64,000 nucleotides of DNA from an uncultured Paracoccaceae bacterium (GTDB lineage: Bacteria > Pseudomonadota > Alphaproteobacteria > Rhodobacterales > Rhodobacteraceae). The notes beneath the pieces are model-generated. The model was not told where the DNA came from. It saw only the letters and a program-made list of their open reading frames with translations, and did no database searches. Every line of letters begins with the position of its first letter. Position 1 is the first letter of the stretch. Positions 17,171 to 24,774 of the stretch are shown here, one piece after another. The stretch covers positions 1 through 64,000 of the forward strand of contig CANMQX010000005.1 of NCBI GenBank assembly GCA_947500135.1, given 5' to 3'. The position numbers were made by a program, and so were the translations under genes.

Positions 17171-17719
17171 ATGACCCCTGCCCCAACCCTTACCACAGCG
17201 CGCCTTGAATTGCGCGGCCCTCAGAAACGGGACCTTGCGGCCTTTACCGCATGGGTCACCAGGTCCGAGCGGATGGAGGTTGTGGGCGGCAAAGGCACCG
17301 AACGGGACGCATGGCGCGGCTTTATCGCAGGGATCGGGCATTGGAACTGGCACGGCTACGGGTTTTTCACCGTGACAGAGCGGGAAACCGGTGTGGCCAC
17401 GGGCCGGGTCGGGATCGTGAACCACATCGAATGGCCGCAGCCGGAACTGGCATGGCACATGTTTGATGGGTATGAAGGCAAGTCTTATGCGTTCGAAGCC
17501 GCCTGCGCCGTGCGCCAATGGGCCGGGCGCACACTCAATCTGGAGCCGTTGATTTCAATGATCGCACCGGATAACTTCCGTTCACTGCGGCTTGCATCTC
17601 GACTGGGCGCGATGGAGGACAGACGTGGCGTGGTTGATGGCGAAAAGGTCATCTTTTTCCGGCATTTGCCCTATGATGATCCGCGTGCGGTGAAACAGGC
17701 GTCGGAGGCGACCCAATGA
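17171..17719 (+). CDS. GNAT acetyltransferase (array member 2, altered CoA loop)
   Basis: A 182-residue paralogue opening with PTLTTARLELRGPQKRDL. In place of the glycine-rich acetyl-CoA loop seen in its neighbours (EGKGFA, EGNGFA) it reads GYEGKSYAFEAA near residue 105, losing the second glycine. The DNFRSLRLASRLG helix is retained. It may bind CoA less well or have another role. It starts three bases after member 1 and ends in an ATGA overlap with member 3. Confidence 0.8.
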   Translation: MTPAPTLTTARLELRGPQKRDLAAFTAWVTRSERMEVVGGKGTERDAWRGFIAGIGHWNWHGYGFFTVTERETGVATGRVGIVNHIEWPQPELAWHMFDGYEGKSYAFEAACAVRQWAGRTLNLEPLISMIAPDNFRSLRLASRLGAMEDRRGVVDGEKVIFFRHLPYDDPRAVKQASEATQ

Positions 17720-18225
17720 TCCCGACGCTGACCACTGACCGGCTGACATTGGGACCGTTTAGCATGGCGCATTACGATGCGTTCCACGCATTTTGCGCTA
17801 CTGACCGTTCAAAATTCTTGGGCGGGCCAACCGATGACCCGCGCGACAGCTGGGATAGCTGCATGCAAGGTCTTGGCCAATGGGCCGCCCGTGGTTATGG
17901 CGCATTCTTCATGACCGAAACCGCAACGGGCGCACCGGTTGGGCGCACGCAGTTGCGCCATCCGATTGATTTGGATGAACCCGAATTGGCCTGGACCGTT
18001 TACGCCGCATTCGAAGGCAAAGGCTTCGCATATGAGGCCGCTCTGGCAGTGCGTAGTCACGCCTATCATACGCTTGGGCTCGCTCCTTTGATGTCGCTGA
18101 TCGCGCCTGAAAACACCCGCTCAGTCGTGTTGGCAGAAAAGCTGGGCTGCATCCACGATGGACAAAAGACAGATGATAGCGGCGACAGTGTCACGATATA
18201 TCGTCATCCGGCGGGGTTAGTATGA
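17716..18225 (+). CDS. GNAT acetyltransferase (array member 3)
   Basis: A 169-residue paralogue: IPTLTTDRLTLGPF opening, WTVYAAFEGKGFAYEAALAV with the acetyl-CoA loop near residue 100, and ENTRSVVLAEKLG near 135. Both boundaries are four-base ATGA overlaps, so it is made from the shared message. The best match in layout is member 4, suggesting local duplication. Confidence 0.82.
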   Translation: MIPTLTTDRLTLGPFSMAHYDAFHAFCATDRSKFLGGPTDDPRDSWDSCMQGLGQWAARGYGAFFMTETATGAPVGRTQLRHPIDLDEPELAWTVYAAFEGKGFAYEAALAVRSHAYHTLGLAPLMSLIAPENTRSVVLAEKLGCIHDGQKTDDSGDSVTIYRHPAGLV

Positions 18226-18734
18226 TACCGACCGTATATACAGACCGGCTGACGCTGCGCGCGCCCCGCTGGGACGATTTCGAAGATTATGCCGCCTTTC
18301 GTGCGTCACCGCGCACTGCGGCAACAGGCGGCCCATTCACCGACCGTCAGGCGTTTCACCAATTGGCCGGTATCATTGGCCATTGGACGCTGCGCGGTTT
18401 TGGCCGCTGGATGGTTGCGGACCGTGTGACCGATGCGCCGATGGGCATTGTCGGTCTTTTTTATCCTGTTGGCTGGCCGGAACCCGAACTTGCCTGGTCC
18501 GTCTTTGACAATGCAGAAGGGCGCGGTATCGCAGCAGAGGCTGCATTGGCCGCCCGCGCTTATGCCTATGAAACATTGGGTTGGACCACATTAATTAGTG
18601 CGATTGATCCGGCCAACACGCGCTCGGCCGCTTTGGCCAAGCGTTTGGGGTGCCGCCCGGGCGAAAGCTTTGATCATCCCGACTTCGGAACGCTGCATCT
18701 ATGGCGCCACCCTGGACCAGAGGTTGTGGCATGA
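18222..18734 (+). CDS. GNAT acetyltransferase (array member 4)
   Basis: A 170-residue paralogue: IPTVYTDRLTLRAPRWDDF opening, the DNAEGRGIAAEAALAARAYA acetyl-CoA region near residue 98 and ANTRSAALAKRLG near 133. It shares the GFGRWMVADR/GWPEPELAW core with member 1 (GFGKWMMVRR/GWPSAELTW). Start and stop both overlap their neighbours by four bases. Confidence 0.82.
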   Translation: MIPTVYTDRLTLRAPRWDDFEDYAAFRASPRTAATGGPFTDRQAFHQLAGIIGHWTLRGFGRWMVADRVTDAPMGIVGLFYPVGWPEPELAWSVFDNAEGRGIAAEAALAARAYAYETLGWTTLISAIDPANTRSAALAKRLGCRPGESFDHPDFGTLHLWRHPGPEVVA

Positions 18735-19231
18735 TCCCGACCCTGCACACCGAGCGCCTAATCTTGCGCCCCTACTTGCGCAGCGATTTTGATGCCTACG
18801 CCTCCTTTATGGGCAGCGACCGTGCTGTGCATATGGACGGCCCGCTTAACCGCGATAAGGCGTGGACCTGGTTTACCAATGATATCGCGACATGGCCGCT
18901 TTATGGTTTCGGCACGCTCGCCATCGAGATTGATGGTCAGCTTGCAGGCGGTGTGGGCCTGGTCCATCCGCCGCATTTTCCAGAGCCAGAATGCGGATGG
19001 TTCGTTTACGATGGTTTCGAAGGGTTGGGTCTGGCAACCGACGCAGGGCGTGCGATACTTGATCATACCTTCGCCACGACTGATCTGGTGAGCGTCGTAA
19101 GCTACATTGGCGAACGCAATTCTGCGTCAATCCGCGTCGCGGAAAAACTGGGCGCCGTTTTGGATTCCAACGCAGAAACGCCAGAGGATGAAGGCACCTT
19201 GGTTTACCGGCACCGGCGAGGTGCGGTATGA
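18731..19231 (+). CDS. GNAT acetyltransferase (array member 5)
   Basis: A 166-residue paralogue: IPTLHTERLILRPYLRSDF opening, YDGFEGLGLATDAGRAILD near residue 100 and ERNSASIRVAEKLGA near 135. The start at 18731 is set by the ATGA overlap with member 4 and by alignment with its siblings; a frame opening 30 bases earlier is inside member 4. It ends in another ATGA overlap. Confidence 0.82.
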   Translation: MIPTLHTERLILRPYLRSDFDAYASFMGSDRAVHMDGPLNRDKAWTWFTNDIATWPLYGFGTLAIEIDGQLAGGVGLVHPPHFPEPECGWFVYDGFEGLGLATDAGRAILDHTFATTDLVSVVSYIGERNSASIRVAEKLGAVLDSNAETPEDEGTLVYRHRRGAV

Positions 19232-19794
19232 CAAGTTGGACAAAAGCGCCCGCAAACGGGGCCAATCAAATTGCTGCGTTGCAAGCCACGGTTCCCGTGA
19301 TCGAAACTGCGCGTCTGGTGTTGCGGTTGCCGCGGATCAGTGACTGGGCCGTGCTGGAACCAATCTGGACGTCAGACCGTTCCGTACATTTTGGCGGCCC
19401 CTTCACCCCGGAAGACGCTTGGCTGGATTTCAACCAGTTGGTGGCAGGCTGGGTGCTGCGCGGCCATGGCGCACTGACGATCACAACGCATGACGGCATT
19501 GTGCAAGGCATGGTGCTGCTGGGTCATGAATTTGGTGATCCTGACCCCGAACTTGGCTGGCTTTTGACAGAAGGCGCTGAAGGCAATGGTTTTGCCAGCG
19601 AGGCGGCCAGTGCATTGCTGCCCCTTTGCCGACGCATCTACGGGTCTGATTTTGTCAGCTACATCGCCGAGGCCAATACGGGCTCGATCCGTATCGCCGA
19701 AAGGTTAGGCGCGGTCAAAGGTGCCCCCCATCCGCGCGACGTCGAAAATGTGATCGCGTTCCGTTATCCCAAGAAAGGAGACAGCAATGACTGA
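19228..19794 (+). CDS. GNAT acetyltransferase (array member 6)
   Basis: A 188-residue paralogue with about 20 extra N-terminal residues (MTSWTKAPANGANQIAALQA) before PVIETARLVLRLPRISDW. The acetyl-CoA loop is TEGAEGNGFASEAASA near 120 and EANTGSIRIAERLGA near 153. It overlaps member 5 by four bases and chorismate mutase by eight. An AAGGAG site inside its end probably serves chorismate mutase. Confidence 0.82.
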   Translation: MTSWTKAPANGANQIAALQATVPVIETARLVLRLPRISDWAVLEPIWTSDRSVHFGGPFTPEDAWLDFNQLVAGWVLRGHGALTITTHDGIVQGMVLLGHEFGDPDPELGWLLTEGAEGNGFASEAASALLPLCRRIYGSDFVSYIAEANTGSIRIAERLGAVKGAPHPRDVENVIAFRYPKKGDSND

Positions 19795-20083
19795 TGCTGT
19801 AACCCGTGCTGCTGATCTGCTCAAAGGTCATCGCGAAAGTATCGACCGGCTTGATGCTATTCTTGTCTATACATTGGGCGAGCGGTTCAAACACACACAG
19901 GCCGTGGGCGTGCTCAAGGCTGAGCATGACCTGCCCCCATCTGACCCGGTGCGCGAAGAACAACAGATCGCGCGTCTCACCGACCTTGCGAACCAGGCCA
20001 ATCTTGACCCGGAATTTGCCAAGAAATTCCTGAATTTCATCATTCAGGAAGTTATCCAACACCACAAGCAACATCAATCGTAG
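19787..20083 (+). CDS. Chorismate mutase, AroQ type
   Basis: A 98-residue all-helical protein. The pattern R-ESIDRLDAILVYTLGERF near residues 15-35, then K..HDLPPSDPVREEQQI and FAKKFLNFIIQEVIQHH at the end, matches small AroQ chorismate mutases that turn chorismate into prephenate for Phe/Tyr synthesis. Active-site Arg and Lys positions are present. It overlaps the last acetyltransferase, so it belongs to the ffh run, a position it keeps in related genera as far as I recall. Confidence 0.82.
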   Translation: MTDAVTRAADLLKGHRESIDRLDAILVYTLGERFKHTQAVGVLKAEHDLPPSDPVREEQQIARLTDLANQANLDPEFAKKFLNFIIQEVIQHHKQHQS

Positions 20084-20100
20084 ATGGGTTGAAACCCATC
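20083..20100. repeat. REP-like 18-base hairpin (copy 1)
   Basis: GATGGGTTGAAACCCATC, followed by TTAC, forms a compact hairpin between chorismate mutase and rpsP. A near copy follows rpmE at 23736-23753. A further half unit (AAACCCATC at 20105-20113) comes next. Dispersed hairpins of this GATGGGT/ACCCATC type are common in Roseobacter-group intergenic regions as I recall. Confidence 0.55.
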
Positions 20101-20130
20101 TTACAAACCCATCTGTAAGGAGAAAATCTG

Positions 20131-20535
20131 ATGGCTATGAAAATTCGTTTGGCCCGTGGCGGCTCTAAGAAACGTCCGTTTTACGCAATTGTGGCTGCCG
20201 ACAGCCGCATGCCGCGCGACGGTCGCTTTATCGAGAAGCTGGGCACATATAACCCCATGCTGCCCAAAGATAGCGAAGAGCGCGTGAAAATGAACATGGA
20301 GCGCGTGAAATATTGGTTGGGCGAAGGCGCACAGCCAACCGACCGTATATCCCGCATGCTGGAAGCAGCAGGTGAGCTGCCCAAGAAGGATCGCAGCAAC
20401 CCCAAGAAGGGCACACCAGGTAAAGCGGCCCAGGCCCGCGCTGAAGAGAAAGCTGAAAAAGCCAAAGCTGCAGAAGAAGCTGCAAACGCACCAGCGGAAG
20501 AAGCGCCTGCTGAAGAAGCTGCGGCTGAAGAGTAA
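20131..20535 (+). CDS. rpsP: 30S ribosomal protein bS16
   Basis: A 134-residue small-subunit protein. The conserved part is residues 1-85: [19 protein letters not shown], then [15 protein letters not shown] and [18 protein letters not shown] tail of about 50 residues rich in Ala, Glu and Lys follows and exceeds the usual length of about 80; such tails are known in alphaproteobacterial bS16. AAGGAG lies 10 bases upstream. A strong hairpin follows the gene. Confidence 0.95.
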   Translation: MAMKIRLARGGSKKRPFYAIVAADSRMPRDGRFIEKLGTYNPMLPKDSEERVKMNMERVKYWLGEGAQPTDRISRMLEAAGELPKKDRSNPKKGTPGKAAQARAEEKAEKAKAAEEAANAPAEEAPAEEAAAEE

Positions 20536-20544
20536 GCGAAACAT

Positions 20545-20576
20545 CGTATTGCCCGGGCACTACTCCGGGCAATACG
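20545..20576 (+). terminator. Hairpin terminator/attenuator after rpsP
   Basis: CGTATTGCCCGGG and CCGGGCAATACG pair perfectly over 12 bases around a seven-base loop, followed by CATTTTCC. It would reduce reading from rpsP into rimM and trmD, setting ribosomal protein output above that of the processing enzymes. Confidence 0.65.
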
Positions 20577-20596
20577 CATTTTCCCTGTGAGGCCCC

Positions 20597-20749
20597 ATGT
20601 TCCGTTTGCTGCGCTTGATCATCTTTACAGGATGCGCCTTCGTTGCGGGTGTCCTTTACGAACGCAGCAATGCACAGACCACCTGTAATGCTGGTGGCGG
20701 ATTATGGATCGACAATATTTGCGTAGGAGCAGAGCTGATCAATGACTGA
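20597..20749 (+). CDS. Small membrane protein (50 residues) between rpsP and rimM
   Basis: An ATG at 20597 after GAGGCC opens a 50-residue frame: MFRLLRLIIFTGCAFVAGV forms one N-terminal membrane segment, followed by a short outer part YERSNAQTTC...WIDNICVGAELIND with two cysteines. Its stop overlaps the rimM ATG by eight bases, which supports real translation and coupling. It could be a signal-anchored or lipoprotein-like peptide (TGCAF). No named family is recognised; similar short frames at this place in relatives would confirm it. Confidence 0.6.
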   Translation: MFRLLRLIIFTGCAFVAGVLYERSNAQTTCNAGGGLWIDNICVGAELIND

Positions 20750-21263
20750 TCGTGTCATCGTTGGATCAATTGGCGGGTCATTTGGCGTCCATGGCGAGGT
20801 CCGGCTGAAATCCTTTTGCGCTGACCCGCAGGCAATTGCTGATTACACTCCGCTTTATACGGATAATGGCCGCAGCTTTGCCCAAATCGTATTAACGGGG
20901 CAAATCAAGAACGGTTTCACCGCCCGTCTGGATGGCGTCGTTTCAAAGGAAGATGCCGACGCATTGCGTAACATCAGCCTTTTTGCTGACCGGGCGCGGA
21001 TGCCGTCATTGCCCGATGATGAATATTACTATGCCGACCTGATCGGGTTGACCGTGCTTGATACCGGTGGTGTCACGCTGGGCACAGTCAAACAGGTCAT
21101 GGACCACGGCGCTGGTGACCTGCTCGAGATAACTGTACCGGGGCAAACCGAAACCGTGCTGCTGCCGTTCACACAGACCGCAGTTCCGACAGTGGACTTG
21201 GAACAAAAGCGTATTATCGCAGATCCGCCTGACGGTCTGTTTGTCGCCGATGGTGACGCTTAG
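20742..21263 (+). CDS. rimM: Ribosome maturation factor RimM
   Basis: A 173-residue factor for 30S assembly that binds uS19. The N-terminal RimM barrel begins RVIVGSIGGSFGVHGEVRLKSF; a PRC-barrel domain from about residue 95 shows YYADLIGLTV and ends with IIADPPDGL. It follows the small membrane protein by overlap and precedes trmD, the conserved rpsP-rimM-trmD order. Confidence 0.93.
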   Translation: MTDRVIVGSIGGSFGVHGEVRLKSFCADPQAIADYTPLYTDNGRSFAQIVLTGQIKNGFTARLDGVVSKEDADALRNISLFADRARMPSLPDDEYYYADLIGLTVLDTGGVTLGTVKQVMDHGAGDLLEITVPGQTETVLLPFTQTAVPTVDLEQKRIIADPPDGLFVADGDA

Positions 21264-21310
21264 ACACAGGATCGGTTCCCTCGCGGAACCAATTCGCCTA
21301 AACCCTGCGC

Positions 21311-22114
21311 ATGACTGACCAGATCCCCAAAGCCGCCGGTCGCAAATCGATCAGCCCAACACTGAAACCGCGTGAACTGATGACGGACACCCCAGCGCTC
21401 GCTGTTGCCTGGACCGCGCAGGTGATTACCCTTTTCCCTCAGAGCTTTCCTGGGGTTCTGGGCGAAAGCCTGACGGGCAAGGCGCTCCAGGATGGTCTGT
21501 GGCAACTGCAGACTTATGACCTGCGTCAATATGGGATCGGGAAACATCGTAATGTTGATGATACGCCTACCGGTGGTGGCGCGGGAATGGTCCTGCGCGC
21601 CGATGTGCTGGAAAGCGCAATTACTGACACGCAGCGCAATGCAAAAGGCATGATGCCGCTTGTCTATCTCTCACCGCGCGGACGCCGATTTGATCAGGGT
21701 ATGGCACGGGATTGGGCGCGCGCGGATGGTGTCACCTTACTTTGCGGCCGTTTTGAAGGCGTGGATGAACGTATCTTACAGCACTTCAACATAGCCGAAG
21801 TCAGCTTGGGAGATTTTGTCATGACAGGGGGGGAAATTGCCGCACAAGCGATGATCGACGCTACCGTGCGTCTGCTGCCCGGCGTGCTTGGAAATGCCGA
21901 AAGCGCCGTTGAAGAAAGCTTTGGCGCCGGTCTCCTTGAGCACCCGCAATATACCAAACCCGCAACCTGGCAAGGGCATGATGTTCCCGACGTTTTGCTA
22001 TCCGGCAATCATGCCAAAATCGCGACCTGGCGGCGCCAGAAAGCAGAGCAAATTACAAAGGACCGCCGCCCGGATCTGTGGGCCAGCTACAATGAAAGGA
22101 CCGCAAAAGACTAA
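21311..22114 (+). CDS. trmD: tRNA (guanine-37-N1)-methyltransferase
   Basis: A 267-residue SPOUT methyltransferase that makes m1G37 to hold the reading frame. The core starts at WTAQVITLFPQSFPGVLGES; knot motifs are YLSPRGRRFDQG (about 117), LLCGRFEGVDERI (about 142) and SLGDFVMTGGEIAAQ (about 163). An N-terminal stretch with GRKSISPTLKPREL before the core appears typical of Rhodobacterales TrmD from memory; ATG 21380 would remove it. The gene ends a tightly packed run. Confidence 0.92.
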   Translation: MTDQIPKAAGRKSISPTLKPRELMTDTPALAVAWTAQVITLFPQSFPGVLGESLTGKALQDGLWQLQTYDLRQYGIGKHRNVDDTPTGGGAGMVLRADVLESAITDTQRNAKGMMPLVYLSPRGRRFDQGMARDWARADGVTLLCGRFEGVDERILQHFNIAEVSLGDFVMTGGEIAAQAMIDATVRLLPGVLGNAESAVEESFGAGLLEHPQYTKPATWQGHDVPDVLLSGNHAKIATWRRQKAEQITKDRRPDLWASYNERTAKD

Positions 22115-22213
22115 TTTGGGTCAAGATTTGGCCATTTAATAAAAATATCGCTTTGAAACCGATATTTATTGAGTGCAAAGGGCTGCGGCCCCTTGAGACG
22201 TAAGGATTAAAAA

Positions 22214-22798
22214 ATGAAAAACCTCTTTGGAACACTGGCCATATCGCTCGGCATGTTGGCATCGACTGGCGCAATTGCCGAAACCTGGACCCTTGACAGT
22301 GATCAATCAATCGTGGCTTTCGGGTCGGTCAAGAAAGATACTATTGGTGAAGCACACAGCTTTCAAAGGCTGTCCGGCAAGGTTGCTTCCGATGGCACGG
22401 CAGAGGTCGAAATTGATCTGACATCTGTTCAAACCAACATTGATATTCGCAACGAACGGATTGGTGAGCACGTGTTTGGTGGCGCAGCCACAGCCATGCT
22501 GAAGGCCAGCATCGACATGGATGAAATGGCAGGCCTTGGGGTCGGTGAAAGCCTTGTCACCGAAATTGATGGTGATCTGGCGCTACTCGGTCAGGAAATT
22601 CCGGTCTATCTTGATGTTTTTGTGATGCGTACCACGGCTGATCAAGTGTTGGTGACGACAAACAGCATGCTTTATGTCAGCACGGAAGAAGCGGGCATCG
22701 ATCCAGGTATCGACACGTTGATGCAACTGGCCGATCTGCCAGGGATCACGCGGACCTTCCCGGTGACACTGCGCCTGATCTTCGACGCAGAAACATAA
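22214..22798 (+). CDS. YceI-like periplasmic protein
   Basis: A 194-residue protein with a signal peptide (MKNLFGTLAISLGMLASTGAIA) followed by ETWTLDSDQSIVAFGSVKK, the opening strand of the YceI lipocalin-like barrel. The SFQRLSG and IDLTSVQTNIDIRNERIGEH stretches fit the family, which binds isoprenoid-type lipids in the periplasm. AAGGATT precedes the start. It sits between trmD and rplS without obvious link to translation; a small AT hairpin (22139-22168) lies upstream. Confidence 0.7.
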   Translation: MKNLFGTLAISLGMLASTGAIAETWTLDSDQSIVAFGSVKKDTIGEAHSFQRLSGKVASDGTAEVEIDLTSVQTNIDIRNERIGEHVFGGAATAMLKASIDMDEMAGLGVGESLVTEIDGDLALLGQEIPVYLDVFVMRTTADQVLVTTNSMLYVSTEEAGIDPGIDTLMQLADLPGITRTFPVTLRLIFDAET

Positions 22799-23110
22799 AC
22801 ATCCAAACCATTTCGAGGGCGGTTTTGATTTATCGCCCCCGAAAACCTCTTGATCCATCACCTGCTTAGCCGTAGATAGACGCATCGCTGGGCCGGGCAA
22901 CTGATTCCAGTGTGTTGGTCTATGGAACGGTCGGATATTTGGGACCCCCTTCGTTGGGGCACAACCACCAGACAGTGCCGGACGATCACAAAAAACGAAT
23001 GATGACGGCACCCTGCGGCGGGCGGCATGACCGAACCCGATAACGACACGCAGCTCTGACGCCACGTACACGTCACGGGATAACCCGTGCTAGATATTAG
23101 GAGCGGATCA
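22799..23110 (+). other. Non-coding leader region before rplS
   Basis: About 310 bases without a credible gene. The last bases before rplS (AGGAGCGGATCA) hold its ribosome-binding site, preceded by a GTCACGGGATAACCCGTG hairpin at about 23072-23089. That position suits control of the rplS-rpmE message, but no known leader family could be named. Confidence 0.4.
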
Positions 23111-23494
23111 ATGGATTTGATCGCACAACTCGAAGCGGAGCAGGTTGCTGCGCTGGGGAAAGATATTCCCGATTTTAGAGCGGGTGACACCATCCGCGTC
23201 GGTTACAAAGTGACCGAGGGCACACGCACCCGTGTGCAGAACTACGAAGGCGTCTGCATCGCCCGCAAGAACGGCAAAGGCATCGCCGGGTCGTTTACCG
23301 TTCGCAAGATTTCTTTTGGTGAAGGCGTGGAACGTGTATTCCCCCTGCATTCCACCAATATCGACAGCATCACTGTGGTTCGCCGCGGTCGGGTGCGTCG
23401 CGCCAAGCTGTATTATCTGCGGTCGCGTCGTGGTAAATCCGCGCGTATCGCCGAGGTCACCAACTACAAAGCCCCCAAGGGCGCCGAAGCATAA
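23111..23494 (+). CDS. rplS: 50S ribosomal protein bL19
   Basis: A 127-residue large-subunit protein at the subunit interface. Residues read [30 protein letters not shown], then [36 protein letters not shown] and the basic [27 protein letters not shown] lies 8 bases before ATG 23111; a longer frame from 23087 includes the ribosome site and is rejected. It is followed by rpmE after 11 bases. Confidence 0.95.
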   Translation: MDLIAQLEAEQVAALGKDIPDFRAGDTIRVGYKVTEGTRTRVQNYEGVCIARKNGKGIAGSFTVRKISFGEGVERVFPLHSTNIDSITVVRRGRVRRAKLYYLRSRRGKSARIAEVTNYKAPKGAEA

Positions 23495-23505
23495 GGACGT
23501 TAGAG

Positions 23506-23727
23506 ATGAAAAAAGATATCCATCCCGATTATCACATGATCGACGTCAAGATGACTGACGGCACGATCGTTCAGATGAAGTCGACCTGGGGCAAAGAGGG
23601 CGACCAGATGGCGCTGGACATCGACCCATCCGTGCACCCTGCATGGAATGGTGGTTCGACCCGTCTGATGGATGCCGGTGGCCGTGTATCCAAGTTCAAG
23701 AACAAATATGCCGGTCTGGGCTTCTGA
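23506..23727 (+). CDS. rpmE: 50S ribosomal protein bL31
   Basis: A 73-residue protein starting [19 protein letters not shown] and carrying [21 protein letters not shown]. It lacks the CxxC zinc-ribbon cysteines, so it is of the zinc-free type known in many alphaproteobacteria. It ends the rplS-rpmE unit and is followed by a repeat hairpin and a strong terminator. Confidence 0.93.
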   Translation: MKKDIHPDYHMIDVKMTDGTIVQMKSTWGKEGDQMALDIDPSVHPAWNGGSTRLMDAGGRVSKFKNKYAGLGF

Positions 23728-23735
23728 GCCAGCAG

Positions 23736-23753
23736 GATGGGTCAAGACCCATC
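23736..23753. repeat. REP-like 18-base hairpin (copy 2)
   Basis: GATGGGTCAAGACCCATC followed by TTAC, nine bases after the rpmE stop. It differs from copy 1 (20083-20100) only in the loop and the adjoining pair, so the stem is kept by compensating changes. Confidence 0.55.
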
Positions 23754-23763
23754 TTACGATTTT

Positions 23764-23797
23764 GCAAACGCCGCTCTGCTCGGGGCGGCGTTTTGCA
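23764..23797 (+). terminator. Rho-independent terminator after rpmE
   Basis: GCAAACGCCGC...GCGGCGTTTTGC forms a GC-rich hairpin over a short loop and is followed by ATTTTTG. It closes the ribosomal protein unit. Confidence 0.75.
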
Positions 23798-23844
23798 TTT
23801 TTGTGCCTGAGCTTTTATATCCTGTCTGACATACGGAGCCGCAG

Positions 23845-24159
23845 ATGCATCATCCCCTCAGTTCGCTGATTGACTAGATCGTGCAGAATGCCGAAAGACG
23901 CGGCGATTTTGATGATCTGCCCGGCGCTGGCAAACCTTTGCCTCATCTTGATGACCCGCAAAACGCCGTGCTGAACCGGATGATGAAAGAGGCCGACGCC
24001 AAATCACCGATCACAATCCTGCGCCAGCAGATATTGGCATCCCATGCGCGCCTGAAAGCGTTGGCCGACGAGGCGGAACGCAAGGCAGAGATGTTGTATC
24101 TGGCCGAACTACAAACCAAGCTTGCCATCGAAATGGAAGCATTCCGCAAATATGGTTGA
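23845..24159 (+). pseudogene. DUF1992 protein gene with in-frame amber codon
   Basis: ATG 23845, preceded by GGAG, opens MHHPLSSLID, then TAG (23875-23877), then IVQNAERRGDFDDLPGAGKP and a full DUF1992 (DnaJ-homologue C28-like) body to 24159. Family proteins run without a break through this point, usually with Arg or Gln at the stop position, so one base change to TAG is the simple explanation. A GTG at 23881 could restart translation and give 92 residues lacking the first helix, but it has no good ribosome site. Sequencing error cannot be excluded. Function of the family is unknown. Confidence 0.65.
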
Positions 24160-24186
24160 TCAGACACGCGGTTAGAGATTTGCCTG

Positions 24187-24747
24187 ATGGCCCATTGGGA
24201 AAAAGATATTCGTCTTTCATCGGATCAGAATGGTCGTGAACAGGAGATCGCGGCCCTGTTTACGCAAACCTTCACAGCGTCTGAGGGGCCGGATGAAGGC
24301 CGCTTGGTTGGTGATCTTGCCCCTAACCTGTTGGCCTCAACGCCCATGGATGAGCTTTTCGTCTTTCTTGCGTCGAATGACACAACCCTGCTGGGTTGTA
24401 TCATCTTCTCGCCCATGCGCTTTGCACAGGATCAACGCCGGGTCTTCATCCTGTCGCCCGTTGCTGTCCGGACGGATCATCAGGGTCAGGGGATTGGTCA
24501 AGCCCTTCTGCGCCATGGATTGCAGGCGATCCGTGAGGCGGAGGTGGATGTGGCACTGACCTATGGCGACCCACGTTATTATGGGAAGGCCGGGTTTCAG
24601 CAGATATCGACCCAGATCGCCGCAGCGCCGCATGCATTGTCCCATGCCGCGGGTTGGCTGGGTCAATCATTGACGGATCAACCACTGACACCGTTGCTTG
24701 GGCCGTCACAATGCGTGCCTGCGCTGGACGACCCCACCTATTGGTGA
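24187..24747 (+). CDS. GNAT family N-acetyltransferase
   Basis: A 186-residue GNAT protein of the YhbS-like type. SPVAVRTDHQGQGIGQALLR (about residues 90-110) is the acetyl-CoA-binding motif A and YYGKAGFQQI (about 131) is motif B. It is not of the RimJ/RimL type that makes the array at 16625-19794. It follows the DUF1992 gene by 27 bases and ends before a bidirectional hairpin. Substrate unknown. Confidence 0.78.
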   Translation: MAHWEKDIRLSSDQNGREQEIAALFTQTFTASEGPDEGRLVGDLAPNLLASTPMDELFVFLASNDTTLLGCIIFSPMRFAQDQRRVFILSPVAVRTDHQGQGIGQALLRHGLQAIREAEVDVALTYGDPRYYGKAGFQQISTQIAAAPHALSHAAGWLGQSLTDQPLTPLLGPSQCVPALDDPTYW

Positions 24748-24754
24748 AGCCCCC

Positions 24755-24768
24755 GGGGGCGCGCCCCC
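24755..24768. terminator. GC palindrome between convergent genes
   Basis: GGGGGCGCGCCCCC is a perfect 14-base palindrome in the 27-base gap between the acetyltransferase and the convergent helicase. It can fold on both strands and may end both messages, though long U-runs are absent. Confidence 0.45.
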
Positions 24769-24774
24769 TAGGTA

